From an uncultured Pelagibacteraceae bacterium (lineage in GTDB: Bacteria; Pseudomonadota; Alphaproteobacteria; Pelagibacterales; Pelagibacteraceae): a stretch of DNA of 64,000 bases. Where the stretch lies: positions 191,001 through 255,000 of the forward strand of contig CABZCX010000001.1 in NCBI GenBank assembly GCA_902524345.1, read 5' to 3'. The translations under genes were made by a program, and so were the position numbers. Within the stretch, counting starts at the first letter, position 1, and each line of letters starts with the position of its first letter. Below, piece after piece: positions 18,821-28,700 of the stretch. The notes beneath the pieces were generated by a model. That model did not search any database. It had not been told where the DNA came from and saw only the letters and a list, made by a program, of their open reading frames with translations.

Positions 18821-19165
18821 TTAATTAAAAAATTGATAAATTTGTCTTGAAATTTCGCTTTCTAACGGAAAAGATAGCATACCCATCACTGAGTATCCCA
18901 AAACCCAAGGCATAAAGTAAAACCTTATCATGAAAAAAAACCATGCAACATAAAGAGGCACGATTGGTTGTATTATAAAAGATGGAGTGAGAGGCTTAAA
19001 TAAGTTAATGAGAGGATTGGTAAATTTAACAAAGACCCTCATAAAAAAAAATTGAGAGTCTTCTCTTTGAAAAATATTCATCGCAACTCTTCCAATTAAA
19101 GTCCACATAATTACCCCTAAAATATAATCAATTATATACACTAGAGGATGAAAGTTGGCTGACAT
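18821..19165 (-). CDS. conserved integral membrane protein, distant YggT resemblance
   Basis: The 114-residue protein has three probable membrane segments (about 8-27, 65-80, 84-98). The FTNPLINLFKPLTP stretch recalls the TDPxLxPxRRxxP motif of YggT proteins, and a RFYFMPWVLGY...GMLSFPLE part looks like a conserved family of its own. Function is unknown. It lies upstream of rpe with a 40-bp gap. The window holds a clearer YggT at 28403. Confidence 0.65.
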   Translation of the reverse strand: MSANFHPLVYIIDYILGVIMWTLIGRVAMNIFQREDSQFFFMRVFVKFTNPLINLFKPLTPSFIIQPIVPLYVAWFFFMIRFYFMPWVLGYSVMGMLSFPLESEISRQIYQFFN

Positions 19166-19194
19166 TAAGAAATTTATATTGGAAAAAGATTAAA

Positions 19195-19222
19195 ATTAAA
19201 AGGGGCGAAATTAATCGCCCCT
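19195..19222 (-). terminator. rho-independent terminator of the symporter operon
   Basis: On the minus strand an 8-bp stem (19222-19215 with 19208-19201, core GGGGCGA/TCGCCCC) with a 6-nt loop is followed by TTTAATTTT. It lies 12 bp after the symporter stop codon. Confidence 0.88.
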
Positions 19223-19234
19223 TATAAATATTAT

Positions 19235-21049
19235 TTAATGTTGTTTGCCAAGGATCGATTTACCAGCTGGTACACGAACCTCATCAACCATTTTCTGCGT
19301 AGCAGCGTTAGGTGCTTGTGTCATCAAACTGACTACAACCATAGCTACTAAGCTGACAGCCGAACCAAAGATACCAAATGTTAACTGAGTAATACCTAAG
19401 AATCCACTTCCACCTGTTCTTACCCAAACTAGGTAAGCAGCACCAGAAATTAATCCTAAAGCCATACCAGCTATAGCACCTTCTTTGTTAGCTCTCTTCC
19501 ACCATACACCAAGTACTAGTGGGAAGAATAGTCCTGACATCGCAAAGTCAAAAGCCCAGATTACTGAACCTAAAATACCTTGGATCTCAAGAGCTGCGAT
19601 TGTTGCTCCTGCAAAACCAATTACTACAAGTAATACCCTTGCAACAACTAGTCTCTTCGCAGTCTCAGCTTTTGGATCGATGATCTTATAGTAAACATCG
19701 TGTGAGATTGCGTTTGCAATTGCTAAAATCAAACCATCAGCTGTTGACATGGCAGCAGCCATACCTCCAGCAGCAACCAGACCTGAGATCACATATGGTA
19801 ATCCAGCTATTTCTGGAGTTGCTAACACAACGGCTTTACCACCCATGAAAAACTCATTTAACTCGAGAGTTCCATTTCCGTTAAAGTCGCTTACAAACAT
19901 TAAGTTTGCTTGGTTCCAGTTTTGATACCAATCTATCGCCTGAACTTCTGAAATTGATTTACCGATAATACCTGTTGGTAGTGACGGATCAATCAATGAC
20001 AACTTAGATAGTGTCGCTAACATTGGAGCAGAAGAATAAAGTAAGAAGATAAAGAATAATGACCAACCTACTGATTTTCTAGCTGCTTTTACACTTGGAG
20101 TAGTAAAATATCTCATCATAACGTGAGGCAATGAAGCTGTTCCCATCATCATCGCTAACGCTAATGAAATAAATGCCCAAGGTGTTGCGTTCACCGCTGA
20201 GTGAGCTTTAGTTATTCCAGCCAAACCTTTTGGTACTTCTTTTAGATTTTCAGCAGAGTTTTTTACAAAACCAAACTGAGCCTCTAATTCAGCTATTCTA
20301 GAAACTTCATCAGCTAACATGAAGTGAGGGAAGAAACCCGCACCCATTTTGTTACTGATCCAGAATACTGGTAATAAGTAAGCTATGATTAGTACGATAT
20401 ATTGAGCTACCTGTGTCCAAGTTACTCCTCTCATACCACCAAGCATTGAACAAAGTAAGATACTTACTAGTCCAACATACACAGCGTATTGGAATGGAAT
20501 ATCAAGTGCAACAGATGCAATTGTACCTGTGGCGTTAATTTGTGCAGTCACATAAGTAAATGAAGCAACAGTTAAAACTACCACTGCCATAAATCTACTT
20601 AAATTACCACCGTATCTTGTACCAATAAAATCTGGAACTGTGTAACAGCCAAATTTTCTTAGGTAAGGTGCTAATAGTGATGCGACTAATACATATCCAC
20701 CAGTCCAACCTACAAGCAGTGCCATATAACCGTAACCTTTAAAATAAATACCACCTGCCATTGCAACGAATGATGCACCAGACATCCAGTCTGCTGCAGT
20801 TGCCATTCCATTAAACACGGTTGGTACTTGTCTTCCAGCTACGTAATACGCATCAGCTTGAGCTGTACGTGATAGATAACCAATTATAGCATAGATGGCT
20901 ACTGTAAAAGCAACGAAACAAATTCCAATTGTTTTCGCAGTTACGCCCATCTGCTCGGCAATCGACATAATGATTATGAAAGCCAGGAAACCTCCTGTAT
21001 AGATCCCATAAACTTTAGGTAGATTGTCTATAAAATTACCTTTAATCAT
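19235..21049 (-). CDS. sodium:solute symporter, acetate permease (ActP)-like
   Basis: The 604-residue SSS-family transporter has about 13 membrane helices. The family core is ADAYYVAGRQVPTVFNGMATAADWMSGASF (split around residues 65-94). With the DUF4212 subunit it matches the two-component sodium/organic-acid symporters, and a nearby acs gene makes acetate or another short acid the likely substrate. A loop at 388-399 (D-x-N-x-N-G-T-L-E-L-N-E) looks like an EF-hand calcium site. The gene is visibly richer in G/C than its neighbours, suggesting strong expression. Confidence 0.92.
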   Translation of the reverse strand: MIKGNFIDNLPKVYGIYTGGFLAFIIIMSIAEQMGVTAKTIGICFVAFTVAIYAIIGYLSRTAQADAYYVAGRQVPTVFNGMATAADWMSGASFVAMAGGIYFKGYGYMALLVGWTGGYVLVASLLAPYLRKFGCYTVPDFIGTRYGGNLSRFMAVVVLTVASFTYVTAQINATGTIASVALDIPFQYAVYVGLVSILLCSMLGGMRGVTWTQVAQYIVLIIAYLLPVFWISNKMGAGFFPHFMLADEVSRIAELEAQFGFVKNSAENLKEVPKGLAGITKAHSAVNATPWAFISLALAMMMGTASLPHVMMRYFTTPSVKAARKSVGWSLFFIFLLYSSAPMLATLSKLSLIDPSLPTGIIGKSISEVQAIDWYQNWNQANLMFVSDFNGNGTLELNEFFMGGKAVVLATPEIAGLPYVISGLVAAGGMAAAMSTADGLILAIANAISHDVYYKIIDPKAETAKRLVVARVLLVVIGFAGATIAALEIQGILGSVIWAFDFAMSGLFFPLVLGVWWKRANKEGAIAGMALGLISGAAYLVWVRTGGSGFLGITQLTFGIFGSAVSLVAMVVVSLMTQAPNAATQKMVDEVRVPAGKSILGKQH

Positions 21050-21309
21050 TAGTCATCTCCTTTTTCACTGAAGCCGAACTCTTCATCAATTTTCTCTTGT
21101 CTATTTGCAAACCAAAAAATTAGTATTACGAATATTCCAAGAGATCCCTGACATGTGAACCAATAAGTCAATGGATAACCAAATGGTCCCGTGACTTCGT
21201 TCATTTCTGCTCCGAAAAGGAAGATGCCAATTGAGAATACAAACCAAATTGCTAACGTCATCATCAGCAAACCCTTGGATTTTTCCCAGTGTTGTTCTTG
21301 TTTTGACAT
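21049..21309 (-). CDS. DUF4212 small subunit of sodium/substrate symporter
   Basis: The 86-residue protein has two membrane helices (about 14-32 and 46-67). A W-rich start, GPFGYPLTYWFTCQGS and a charged tail are typical of DUF4212. These proteins accompany a subgroup of SSS transporters. The stop overlaps the start of the symporter gene by one base, showing a tight operon. Confidence 0.92.
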   Translation of the reverse strand: MSKQEQHWEKSKGLLMMTLAIWFVFSIGIFLFGAEMNEVTGPFGYPLTYWFTCQGSLGIFVILIFWFANRQEKIDEEFGFSEKGDD

Positions 21310-21434
21310 TTATACCTCTCTCTTTTTAGTTATAACTGCTCAAAACCATAACCATTATCAAACAGATTTAAAGTGTTAAAATTGTTCAAAATCCCTCTAT
21401 TTTTGGGATATATATAATAAAAATATCTAATTTT

Positions 21435-22058
21435 ATGGGTAAATATAAGCTTACTTGGAGAGATCTCACGTGGAGAGATTTTAAAATTTACTTGTTTGCT
21501 CTTTTTAAAGCTTTCATTCCAAAAAAAAAAATTAAGAGCCTCGATGATTTGGAGGAATTTATTCAATCTAAGTCAGCTTGGGTAACCCAAGTTACACTTT
21601 ACGGATATTTGAAAACTAGAATGGGAACACGTTATGTTCTTCATTTTGAAAATGATGAATTTATGTCATCAGTTAACTTAGCAAAATGGAACATTTACTC
21701 AGTTGCTCTTCAAGATCTTACTTTTTATACTTTTTCATACCTTAAAAATAATTTTAATTATAAGGATGTTGAAAAATCTAAAGAGATTTTTATAAAAATC
21801 TTAGATGATGAAATTTCCAACAAGATGCCACTTAATATCATAGACGGTGCAAAAAATAACTTTAGTGAAAGATTGCATAATATAAATTGGGATAATTATT
21901 ATAATGAACTTCCATTTAATCCAAGCGCCTTATCTTTGTATAAATGGGCACCTATCGCAGAAGAGTTAAAAAACTTAGATAGAAAAATTGTTTTAAATTC
22001 AGTTATCTTAAAATGGGATACCGTAAAAAAAGAATTTGAAGAAAGAATAAATTTTTAA
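21435..22058 (+). CDS. uncharacterised conserved protein, helical
   Basis: I do not recognise this 207-residue protein. It begins with a near-tandem [10 protein letters not shown] (residues 7-16), encoded by a 9-bp direct repeat 15 bp apart at 21456 and 21471. A basic, amphipathic N-terminal helix is followed by a soluble helical domain. There is no signal peptide or metal motif. It is divergent from the symporter operon across 125 bp, and its end overlaps convergent acs by 4 bp. A relation to acetate use is only positional. Confidence 0.7.
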   Translation: MGKYKLTWRDLTWRDFKIYLFALFKAFIPKKKIKSLDDLEEFIQSKSAWVTQVTLYGYLKTRMGTRYVLHFENDEFMSSVNLAKWNIYSVALQDLTFYTFSYLKNNFNYKDVEKSKEIFIKILDDEISNKMPLNIIDGAKNNFSERLHNINWDNYYNELPFNPSALSLYKWAPIAEELKNLDRKIVLNSVILKWDTVKKEFEERINF

Positions 22059-24142
22059 TTATTTTTTCTGTTCTCAACTAAACTGTTAACAACATTTGGA
22101 TCTGCTAAAGTGGTCGTATCACCAAGTTGTCCGTGTTCGTTTGCTGCAATTTTTCTTAAAATTCTTCTCATGATTTTACCCGATCTAGTTTTAGGTAACC
22201 CTGGAGTAAATTGTATAAGATCAGGTGTTGCTAATGGGCCAATTTGTTTTCTTACCCATAGTTTTAACTCCCTTTCAAGATCACCCGTTTCAGTCTCTCC
22301 AGCATTAAGTGTAACATAACAGTAAAGTCCGTTACCTTTTATATCATGAGGATAACCAACGACAGCTGCTTCAGCAACTTTTGGATGCGCAACAAAAGCA
22401 CTTTCAATTTCTGCTGTTCCAAGATTATGGCCTGATACTATGATGACATCATCTACTCTTCCGGTTATCCAATAATAACCATCTTTATCTCTTCGACATC
22501 CATCGCCTGTGAAATATTTTCCATCAAATTGAGAAAAGTAAGTGTCAATAAATCTTTGATGGTCACCATAAACTGTTCTCATTTGTCCCGGCCAAGATTG
22601 TGATATACAAAGTCTACCTTCACCTGCTCCTTTTATCTCTTTTCCATCTTTGTCCACTAAGCATGGTTTTATTCCGTAAAAAGGTTTGGTTGCAGAACCA
22701 GGTTTAAGTGGAATAGCTCCTGTTTGAGGGGCGATAAGTATTCCTCCCGTTTCTGTTTGCCACCAAGTGTCAACAATTGGACATTTTGAGTTTCCAACAG
22801 TTTTGTAGTACCACATCCATGCTTCTGGGTTAATTGGTTCCCCAACAGTCCCTAATAATTTTAAGGATTTTCTGGATGTTTTATTAACTGGATCGCTGCC
22901 CTCTCTCATTAAAGCTCTAATAGCAGTTGGTGCTGTATAAAATGTATTGACTTTATATTTGTCTACTATTTGCCACCATCTAGAGCTATCAGGATAATTA
23001 GGTATACCTTCAAACATTATAGTTGTAGCACCATTAGAAAGCGGCCCATATATAATATAACTATGTCCAGTTACCCATCCAATGTCTGCGGTACACCAAT
23101 AAATATCTTTAGGTTTGTAGTTGAATATATATTGGTGAGTCATTGATGCATAGACCATATACCCACCAGTTGTATGTAAAACACCTTTCGGTTTACCAGT
23201 TGAGCCTGAAGTATAAAGTATAAACAGTGGATCTTCCGCATTCATCTCCTCAGGTTCGCAGTGGGCCGGAACATCCTTGATTAAATCGTGATACCAAACG
23301 TCTCTATCATCATCCCAAAATACGTAATTTCCAGTTCTTTTAACAACAATACACTTTTTAACATTTGGACAGTTTGTTAATGCCTCATCAGTGGTAGCCT
23401 TTAAAGGTATTTTTTTTCCTCCCCTGACACCTTCATCCGCAGTAATTATATACTCTGACTCACAATCGTTAACTCTTCCTGAAATAGATTCAGCTGAAAA
23501 CCCTCCAAATATAATAGAATGAATTGCACCAATCCTTGCACATGCTAGCATTAAAACAGCTAACTCTGGTATCATAGTCAAATAAATTGTAACTCGATCT
23601 CCTTTTTTAATTCCAAGTTTTTTTAATCCATTTGCAGCTTTTGATACTTTTTGATGTAATTGTTTGTAAGAAATTTTTTGACTGTCTTTAGGATCATCAC
23701 CAACCCAAATGATAGCAGTCTTATCTTTTTTATCTTTTAAATGTCTATCAATACAGTTTGCTGATGCATTTAAAGTTCCGTCTTCAAACCATTTAATTCT
23801 AACATCATTTGTACTATATTTAACATCTTTAATCTTCTTGTAGGGTTTTATCCAAGTAATTCTCTTTCCTTCTTTTTTCCAAAAGGTGTTATTATTTTTA
23901 ATTGAATCATTATACTTCTTTAGGTATTGGGCTTTATTTGCGAGACTACTTTTAATCCATTCAGGTTTAGTTTTTATTATTAATTCAGAAACTGATGAGC
24001 TTTCTTTTTTATTTTGTTTTTTTTTATTAGATAAAGTATTTCTTTTAACTACTTTCTTATTTTTAAGACCTTTTTTTTTAACTTTTCTTTTAGTTCTTTT
24101 TTTAATTTTTTTCCTACTTTTAGATTTTTTTTTTTTAGGCAT
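22055..24142 (-). CDS. acs: acetyl-CoA synthetase with Lys/Arg-rich N-terminal extension
   Basis: The enzyme forms acetyl-CoA from acetate, ATP and CoA. Motifs are [11 protein letters not shown] (AMP-binding), [15 protein letters not shown] and the C-terminal acetylatable lysine region [10 protein letters not shown]. The 695 residues exceed the usual ~650. The first 48 residues contain 27 Lys or Arg, and homology to standard Acs begins only near residue 78 ([12 protein letters not shown]). No ATG, GTG or TTG start is seen between the tail and the conserved core. It lies 16 bp after the EVE gene, in a tsaD-EVE-acs run. Confidence 0.95.
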   Translation of the reverse strand: MPKKKKSKSRKKIKKRTKRKVKKKGLKNKKVVKRNTLSNKKKQNKKESSSVSELIIKTKPEWIKSSLANKAQYLKKYNDSIKNNNTFWKKEGKRITWIKPYKKIKDVKYSTNDVRIKWFEDGTLNASANCIDRHLKDKKDKTAIIWVGDDPKDSQKISYKQLHQKVSKAANGLKKLGIKKGDRVTIYLTMIPELAVLMLACARIGAIHSIIFGGFSAESISGRVNDCESEYIITADEGVRGGKKIPLKATTDEALTNCPNVKKCIVVKRTGNYVFWDDDRDVWYHDLIKDVPAHCEPEEMNAEDPLFILYTSGSTGKPKGVLHTTGGYMVYASMTHQYIFNYKPKDIYWCTADIGWVTGHSYIIYGPLSNGATTIMFEGIPNYPDSSRWWQIVDKYKVNTFYTAPTAIRALMREGSDPVNKTSRKSLKLLGTVGEPINPEAWMWYYKTVGNSKCPIVDTWWQTETGGILIAPQTGAIPLKPGSATKPFYGIKPCLVDKDGKEIKGAGEGRLCISQSWPGQMRTVYGDHQRFIDTYFSQFDGKYFTGDGCRRDKDGYYWITGRVDDVIIVSGHNLGTAEIESAFVAHPKVAEAAVVGYPHDIKGNGLYCYVTLNAGETETGDLERELKLWVRKQIGPLATPDLIQFTPGLPKTRSGKIMRRILRKIAANEHGQLGDTTTLADPNVVNSLVENRKNN

Positions 24143-24158
24143 AAGTTAAATTTTATAG

Positions 24159-24572
24159 TTAAATTTTACTCATCTTATTCAAGATTTTCCAGCTTTTAGA
24201 GTCTATTGGCATAACCGAAAGTCTACTTTGTCTTATTAATGATAAATGGCTTAATTCCTTGTTTTTTTTAATAGTTTCTAATGAAACTGGTGTTTTAAGT
24301 TTTTTAATGAATTTAACTGTTACGGCTACAAATCGACCAGTTTTGTCAGTTTTATCCAAATAAGCTTCTTTAATAACCTCAACAATGCCTACAATTTCTT
24401 TTCCAATATTTGAATGGTAGAAAAAACATTGATCTCCAGTTCTCATATTCTTTAAATTTTTTGAGGCTTGATAATTTCTAACACCATCCCAAGGGGCTCC
24501 TTTTTTTCCAGCTTTTTTTTGTTGATCAATCGACCAAACATCTGGTTCAGATTTAAGCAACCAATAACTCAT
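24159..24572 (-). CDS. EVE domain protein (THYN1-like)
   Basis: The 137-residue PUA-like protein shows the EVE signature: YWLLKSEPDVWSI (residues 3-15), WDGVRNYQA (28-36) and MRTGDQCFFYHSN (43-55). EVE domains bind modified bases in DNA or RNA. In proteobacteria the gene often sits next to tsaD or the heme genes, as here; its start overlaps the tsaD stop by one base. Confidence 0.92.
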   Translation of the reverse strand: MSYWLLKSEPDVWSIDQQKKAGKKGAPWDGVRNYQASKNLKNMRTGDQCFFYHSNIGKEIVGIVEVIKEAYLDKTDKTGRFVAVTVKFIKKLKTPVSLETIKKNKELSHLSLIRQSRLSVMPIDSKSWKILNKMSKI

Positions 24573-25645
24573 TATAATTGGACGCCAGCTCCTTTAAGAA
24601 ATGCTGCATCTTCATCTAATGACCATCTAGGTTTTGCGGGATGGTCTAAATTACTAAATAATTTTAGTTTAAATTTTTCTAAACCAACCATGGCAATCAT
24701 TGCCGCGTTATCACCACAGAATTCTATTGGGGGAAAAATACTTTGGTAATTTTTTTCTTCACATAATTTCATTAACATCGCTCTTATTTTTTTATTTGCA
24801 GCCACACCACCAGCAATCACAAATTTTTTCTCTTTTGGGCTATTCGTTTTTTCAAACTCATTAAAAGCAACAATTGTTTTCTTATACAAGATTTCTTCAA
24901 TCGTTTTTTGAAAAGAAGCTGCAAGATCAAATTTCTCTTGATCATTTTTAATTGTTTTGGATATTTTAAGCACAGCAGTTTTTAATCCTGCAAAAGATAA
25001 ATTACATCCACCTTTATTTATAATTGGTTTGGGCAATTTGAATTTTTCTGGATTCCCTTTCTCAGCCAAAACTTCAATTTCACGTCCTCCTGGAAATTCT
25101 ATTTCTAAAAGTTTCGCAGTTTTATCAAATGCTTCTCCTAAAGCATCATCAATTGTCGTACCCAATCGTTTGTATTTACCAATAGATTGCACACTTAAAT
25201 ATTGAGAATGTCCTCCCGAAATCAGTAAGAGCAGATATGGGTAGTCTAGTTTAGAATTTAATTTTGGGCTCAAGGCGTGTCCCTCAAGATGATTGACAGC
25301 AATAAATGGTTTGTTTGTTGTAAGTGCAAAAGTTTTTCCAAAGCTTAACCCGATTGATAGACATACGATCAGACCAGGCCCTGCTGTAGAAGCTATTGCG
25401 TCAATTTCATCAATTTTTTTTCCACTTTTTTCAATAGCTTTTTTTACAATCCAATCTATTTTTTCGATATGTGATCTTGCTGCTAATTCAGGAACTACTC
25501 CCCCAAATTCTTTATGAACGTCTTCTTGGCTGGAAACAATGTTAGATAAAACAACTGGTATCCCTTGCTCATTTTCAGTAACTAAAGATGCTGCTGTTTC
25601 ATCACAACTTGATTCTATTCCAAGAATTAAGGGTTTTTTGCTCAT
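24572..25645 (-). CDS. tsaD: tRNA N6-adenosine threonylcarbamoyltransferase
   Basis: The 357-residue ASKHA-fold enzyme transfers the threonylcarbamoyl group to A37 of ANN-decoding tRNAs. It starts ILGIESSCDETAAS; metal ligands His119 and His123 are in NHLEGHALSP. ISGGHSQYL, FPGGREIE and VAGGVAANKKIR follow. It needs TsaB, TsaC and TsaE, not seen here. It is divergent from hemC across 55 bp. Confidence 0.97.
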   Translation of the reverse strand: MSKKPLILGIESSCDETAASLVTENEQGIPVVLSNIVSSQEDVHKEFGGVVPELAARSHIEKIDWIVKKAIEKSGKKIDEIDAIASTAGPGLIVCLSIGLSFGKTFALTTNKPFIAVNHLEGHALSPKLNSKLDYPYLLLLISGGHSQYLSVQSIGKYKRLGTTIDDALGEAFDKTAKLLEIEFPGGREIEVLAEKGNPEKFKLPKPIINKGGCNLSFAGLKTAVLKISKTIKNDQEKFDLAASFQKTIEEILYKKTIVAFNEFEKTNSPKEKKFVIAGGVAANKKIRAMLMKLCEEKNYQSIFPPIEFCGDNAAMIAMVGLEKFKLKLFSNLDHPAKPRWSLDEDAAFLKGAGVQL

Positions 25646-25700
25646 TCAAATAAGTTTTAATAATTGTACAATCTCAATACAAGTAAGAAATATATTTTTT

Positions 25701-26618
25701 ATGAAAAAAAAAATAACAATTGGTTCAAGAAGAAGCAAGCTAGCTACACTTTATGCACAAAAAGTGAAAGATCAGATTATTAAAAGTGCTAGTTTTAGGG
25801 AGGATGAGATTTTTATAAAGTCAATATCAACAAAAGGTGATCAGATTAAAGATATAAGATTATCTGAAGTTGGTGGCAAAGGTTTGTTTTCTAGTGAAAT
25901 TGAAAAACAACTTCTAAAAAAAGAGATTGATATTGCTGTTCATGCTCTTAAAGACATGCCAGTAAATGAAACGAAAGGGCTTATAACTGACTCATTTCTT
26001 GAAAGAAATGATCCACGGGAAATTCTTATAACATTTAATAAAAAAAAGATTAAAGACTTAGATGTTAATTCTATAATCGGAACTTCTTCTTATCGTAGAG
26101 AGTTTCAAATAAAAAAAAAAAGACCTGATCTTAATTGTAAACTCATAAGAGGAAACGTAGATACCAGAATCAAAAAGTTAAAAGATGGACTTTATGATGG
26201 AATACTTTTATCAAGTGCTGGAATGAAATTTTTAAAACTTGACGAACACATTACAGAAACTTTTGAAACTGAAGAAATTATACCCAGTGCTGGACAAGGT
26301 ATTATTGCTATACAGTGTAGAGAAAACGATGATGAAGTTATTTCAATTTTAAAAAAGATTAATCATGATCAAACCTACATAAGGGCACATTCTGAGCGAA
26401 ATGTTTTAAAAGTTTTAGAGGGCGACTGTGAAACTGCAGTGGGTGTTCATTCAAAAATAGAAGGTGACCAACTAACATTAGAAGCTGAGCTTTTTTCTTT
26501 AGATGGATCAGAGAGATACTATGAAAAAAAAATTGTTGAAAAATCAAAGTTTAGAGAGGTTGGTGAAGAGATTGGCGGGATTCTAAAAAAAAAATCTAAT
26601 AATTCTTATAAGAAATGA
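25701..26618 (+). CDS. hemC: porphobilinogen deaminase (hydroxymethylbilane synthase)
   Basis: The 305-residue enzyme polymerises four porphobilinogens to hydroxymethylbilane. It begins ITIGSRRSKLA; RGNVDTRIKKL and the dipyrromethane cofactor Cys in EGDCETAVGVHS are visible. An in-frame ATG at 25539 lies within the divergent tsaD coding region; ATG 25701 gives the standard N-terminus. hemD follows after one base. Confidence 0.97.
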   Translation: MKKKITIGSRRSKLATLYAQKVKDQIIKSASFREDEIFIKSISTKGDQIKDIRLSEVGGKGLFSSEIEKQLLKKEIDIAVHALKDMPVNETKGLITDSFLERNDPREILITFNKKKIKDLDVNSIIGTSSYRREFQIKKKRPDLNCKLIRGNVDTRIKKLKDGLYDGILLSSAGMKFLKLDEHITETFETEEIIPSAGQGIIAIQCRENDDEVISILKKINHDQTYIRAHSERNVLKVLEGDCETAVGVHSKIEGDQLTLEAELFSLDGSERYYEKKIVEKSKFREVGEEIGGILKKKSNNSYKK

Positions 26619-26619
26619 T

Positions 26620-27318
26620 ATGCATATTTTGTTGACTAGACCATTGGAAGATTGCTCGGCACTAGCTTTGAAGTTTAAATCGCTTGGCCATAAAATATCC
26701 CATCTTCCCTTACTTAATATTGAAAAAATTAATTATGATAAAATTAATTTTTCTGAATTTGGGGGAATAATTTTCACTAGTGCTAACGCTGTTAAGTATT
26801 TAGATTTAAAAAATATAGATAAAAAAATTAAGTGTTTTTGTGTGGGAAATGTAACAGAAAAAAAAGCTCGTGATTTAGGTTTTCAAAATACAGTTGCCGC
26901 AGAGGGAAATGTTTCAAATTTAAAAGAATTAATTTTAAGGACGTACGATACTAAAAATAAAAAACTTATTTATGTTAGTGGAGAAACGGTATCTGTTGAT
27001 TTAGATCACCAGTTGGCTTTAGAGGGTTTTGTTGTAAAAAGAATTATTAATTATAGAGCAAAATATAATCAAAAATTTGATAACGAGTTTATAATTAAAT
27101 TAAAAGAAAATTTACCTGACATAGTTTATGTTTATTCACAAAATAGTGCCTCTAGTTTTCTTAATTTTATAAAAATATATCAAACTGAGACTTTATGGAT
27201 GAATACAAATTTGATGTGTATTGGTGAGAAAACCTCGTCTATATTGAATGAAATTAAATGGAAAAAAATATTTCTTTTTAATCCTGGTGAAGAGGAGTTT
27301 TTGTTATATAAAATTTAG
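26620..27318 (+). CDS. hemD: uroporphyrinogen-III synthase
   Basis: The 232-residue protein begins ILLTRPLEDC and has the two-lobed HemD pattern (IIFTSANAVKYL near 50-61; VYVYSQNSASSFLNF near 167-181). It closes hydroxymethylbilane with D-ring inversion. HemD proteins are weakly conserved; the hemC-hemD order makes the call secure. The MscS-like gene follows 2 bp later. Confidence 0.93.
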   Translation: MHILLTRPLEDCSALALKFKSLGHKISHLPLLNIEKINYDKINFSEFGGIIFTSANAVKYLDLKNIDKKIKCFCVGNVTEKKARDLGFQNTVAAEGNVSNLKELILRTYDTKNKKLIYVSGETVSVDLDHQLALEGFVVKRIINYRAKYNQKFDNEFIIKLKENLPDIVYVYSQNSASSFLNFIKIYQTETLWMNTNLMCIGEKTSSILNEIKWKKIFLFNPGEEEFLLYKI

Positions 27319-27320
27319 TT

Positions 27321-28406
27321 ATGGAATTAATAAATAATTTTTCAGAAATTTTTTTATCAGTTTGGAATAAAGGGATTCTAGGTGTTGATATTTTTCAAAT
27401 ATTAATCGGTTTAGGAATTTTTTTAATTTTCTTAATATTCAGAGGAATTTTAAGCAAACTAATAATAAAAAAATTAGAAATAATTTCAAAAAGAACAACG
27501 AATAAACTAGATGATACTTTTGTTAACGCTCTTGTAGGACCAGCAAGATTTTTACCAATAGTTTTAGGATTTTTTATTGCAAGTTATTATATGACCTTTT
27601 CTGCAGAAAGCAGAGATATTGTTGATACAATAAACAGAACTTTAATAACAATATTAATTTTTTGGGTAATGCATCAAATTATTGAACCCGTCTCATATGT
27701 TCTAAGTGGTCTTGATAAACTTTTAACCAAGGAGTTAATAGGATGGATAATTAAATCATTAAAGATTTTGATTTTTATTTTAGGTTTAGCTGCTGTTTTA
27801 GAATTATGGGGTATCAAAATCGGTCCCATTATCGCGGGTTTAGGTTTATTTGGTGTGGCTGTGGCTTTAGGTGCTCAAGATTTATTTAAAAATTTAATAT
27901 CAGGCATTTTAGTTCTTGTTGAAAAAAGATTTAAAATAGGAGATTGGATTTTAGTTGATGGAATAATAGAGGGCATAGTTGAAAAAATTGGTTTTAGATC
28001 TACGACTATTAGAAAATTTGATAAATCTTTAGCAATAATTCCTAATTTTCAATTTGCAGAAAATGCAGTTATTAATGTAAGTGAAACTTCAAACTGGTTG
28101 ATAAGTTGGATTATCACTCTTCAATATGACACAACAATTGATCAATTAAAAACCATAAGAGATCAAATAGAAAACCATATCAATAAAAGTGATGATTTTA
28201 AGCAAAGTATTGGTGTTGCAGTTAGAGTTGATAAATTTTCAGATAGTTCGATAGATATGTATGTTCGTTGTTTTACAAAAACTAGCAGCTGGAATGATTG
28301 GTTGTCTGTAAAAGAGCGTCTAGCAATAGAAATTAAACAAATTGTTGAAAGCAACAAAGCTTCTTTCGCATTTCCAAGTCAGTCGATTTATGTTGAAAAG
28401 AAATGA
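27321..28406 (+). CDS. MscS-family mechanosensitive channel
   Basis: The 361-residue membrane protein has about four to five helices in the first 190 residues. The TM3 pore region is GLFGVAVALGAQDLFKNLISG (split around 175-195), followed by the beta domain (RFKIGDWI...EGIVEKIGFRSTTIR...IPNFQFAENAVIN). It would release osmolytes on hypo-osmotic shock. It overlaps yggT by 4 bp and follows hemD closely, so it shares their transcript. Confidence 0.92.
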   Translation: MELINNFSEIFLSVWNKGILGVDIFQILIGLGIFLIFLIFRGILSKLIIKKLEIISKRTTNKLDDTFVNALVGPARFLPIVLGFFIASYYMTFSAESRDIVDTINRTLITILIFWVMHQIIEPVSYVLSGLDKLLTKELIGWIIKSLKILIFILGLAAVLELWGIKIGPIIAGLGLFGVAVALGAQDLFKNLISGILVLVEKRFKIGDWILVDGIIEGIVEKIGFRSTTIRKFDKSLAIIPNFQFAENAVINVSETSNWLISWIITLQYDTTIDQLKTIRDQIENHINKSDDFKQSIGVAVRVDKFSDSSIDMYVRCFTKTSSWNDWLSVKERLAIEIKQIVESNKASFAFPSQSIYVEKK

Positions 28407-28693
28407 TAGCTGTTTTTTATTTAGTCTTACAGATCCTAAAACTCTATTCCTATGTTGTAATTGCAAATGTAATAATAAGTTGGCTAGTTGCTTTTAATAT
28501 TCTAAATACTCAAAATAGGTTTGTTTATTTAGTTTTAGACTTTACCTATCGATTAACTGATCCAATTTTAAATAAGATAAGACGTTTTTTGCCAAATTTA
28601 GGTGCTTTGGATATTTCACCTATAATTTTACTTCTATTGATTTGGTTTATAGAAATGTGTATGAAGCTTTACGTTGCACCAATGATATTTTAA
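28403..28693 (+). CDS. YggT family membrane protein
   Basis: The 96-residue protein has two helices (about 5-28 and 72-92) around the conserved LTDPILNKIRRFLPNLGALDISPIIL (split: residues 52-77), the YggT signature. The family has been linked to osmotic shock tolerance and to cell-division positioning. Its overlap with the MscS gene suits an osmotic role. Confidence 0.9.
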   Translation: MIAVFYLVLQILKLYSYVVIANVIISWLVAFNILNTQNRFVYLVLDFTYRLTDPILNKIRRFLPNLGALDISPIILLLLIWFIEMCMKLYVAPMIF

Positions 28694-28700
28694 ATAAATT

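Noticed and set aside
21330-21566. Minus-strand 78-residue frame before the symporter operon
   Set aside because: It overlaps the start of the plus-strand gene at 21435 and has low-complexity, shadow-like composition.
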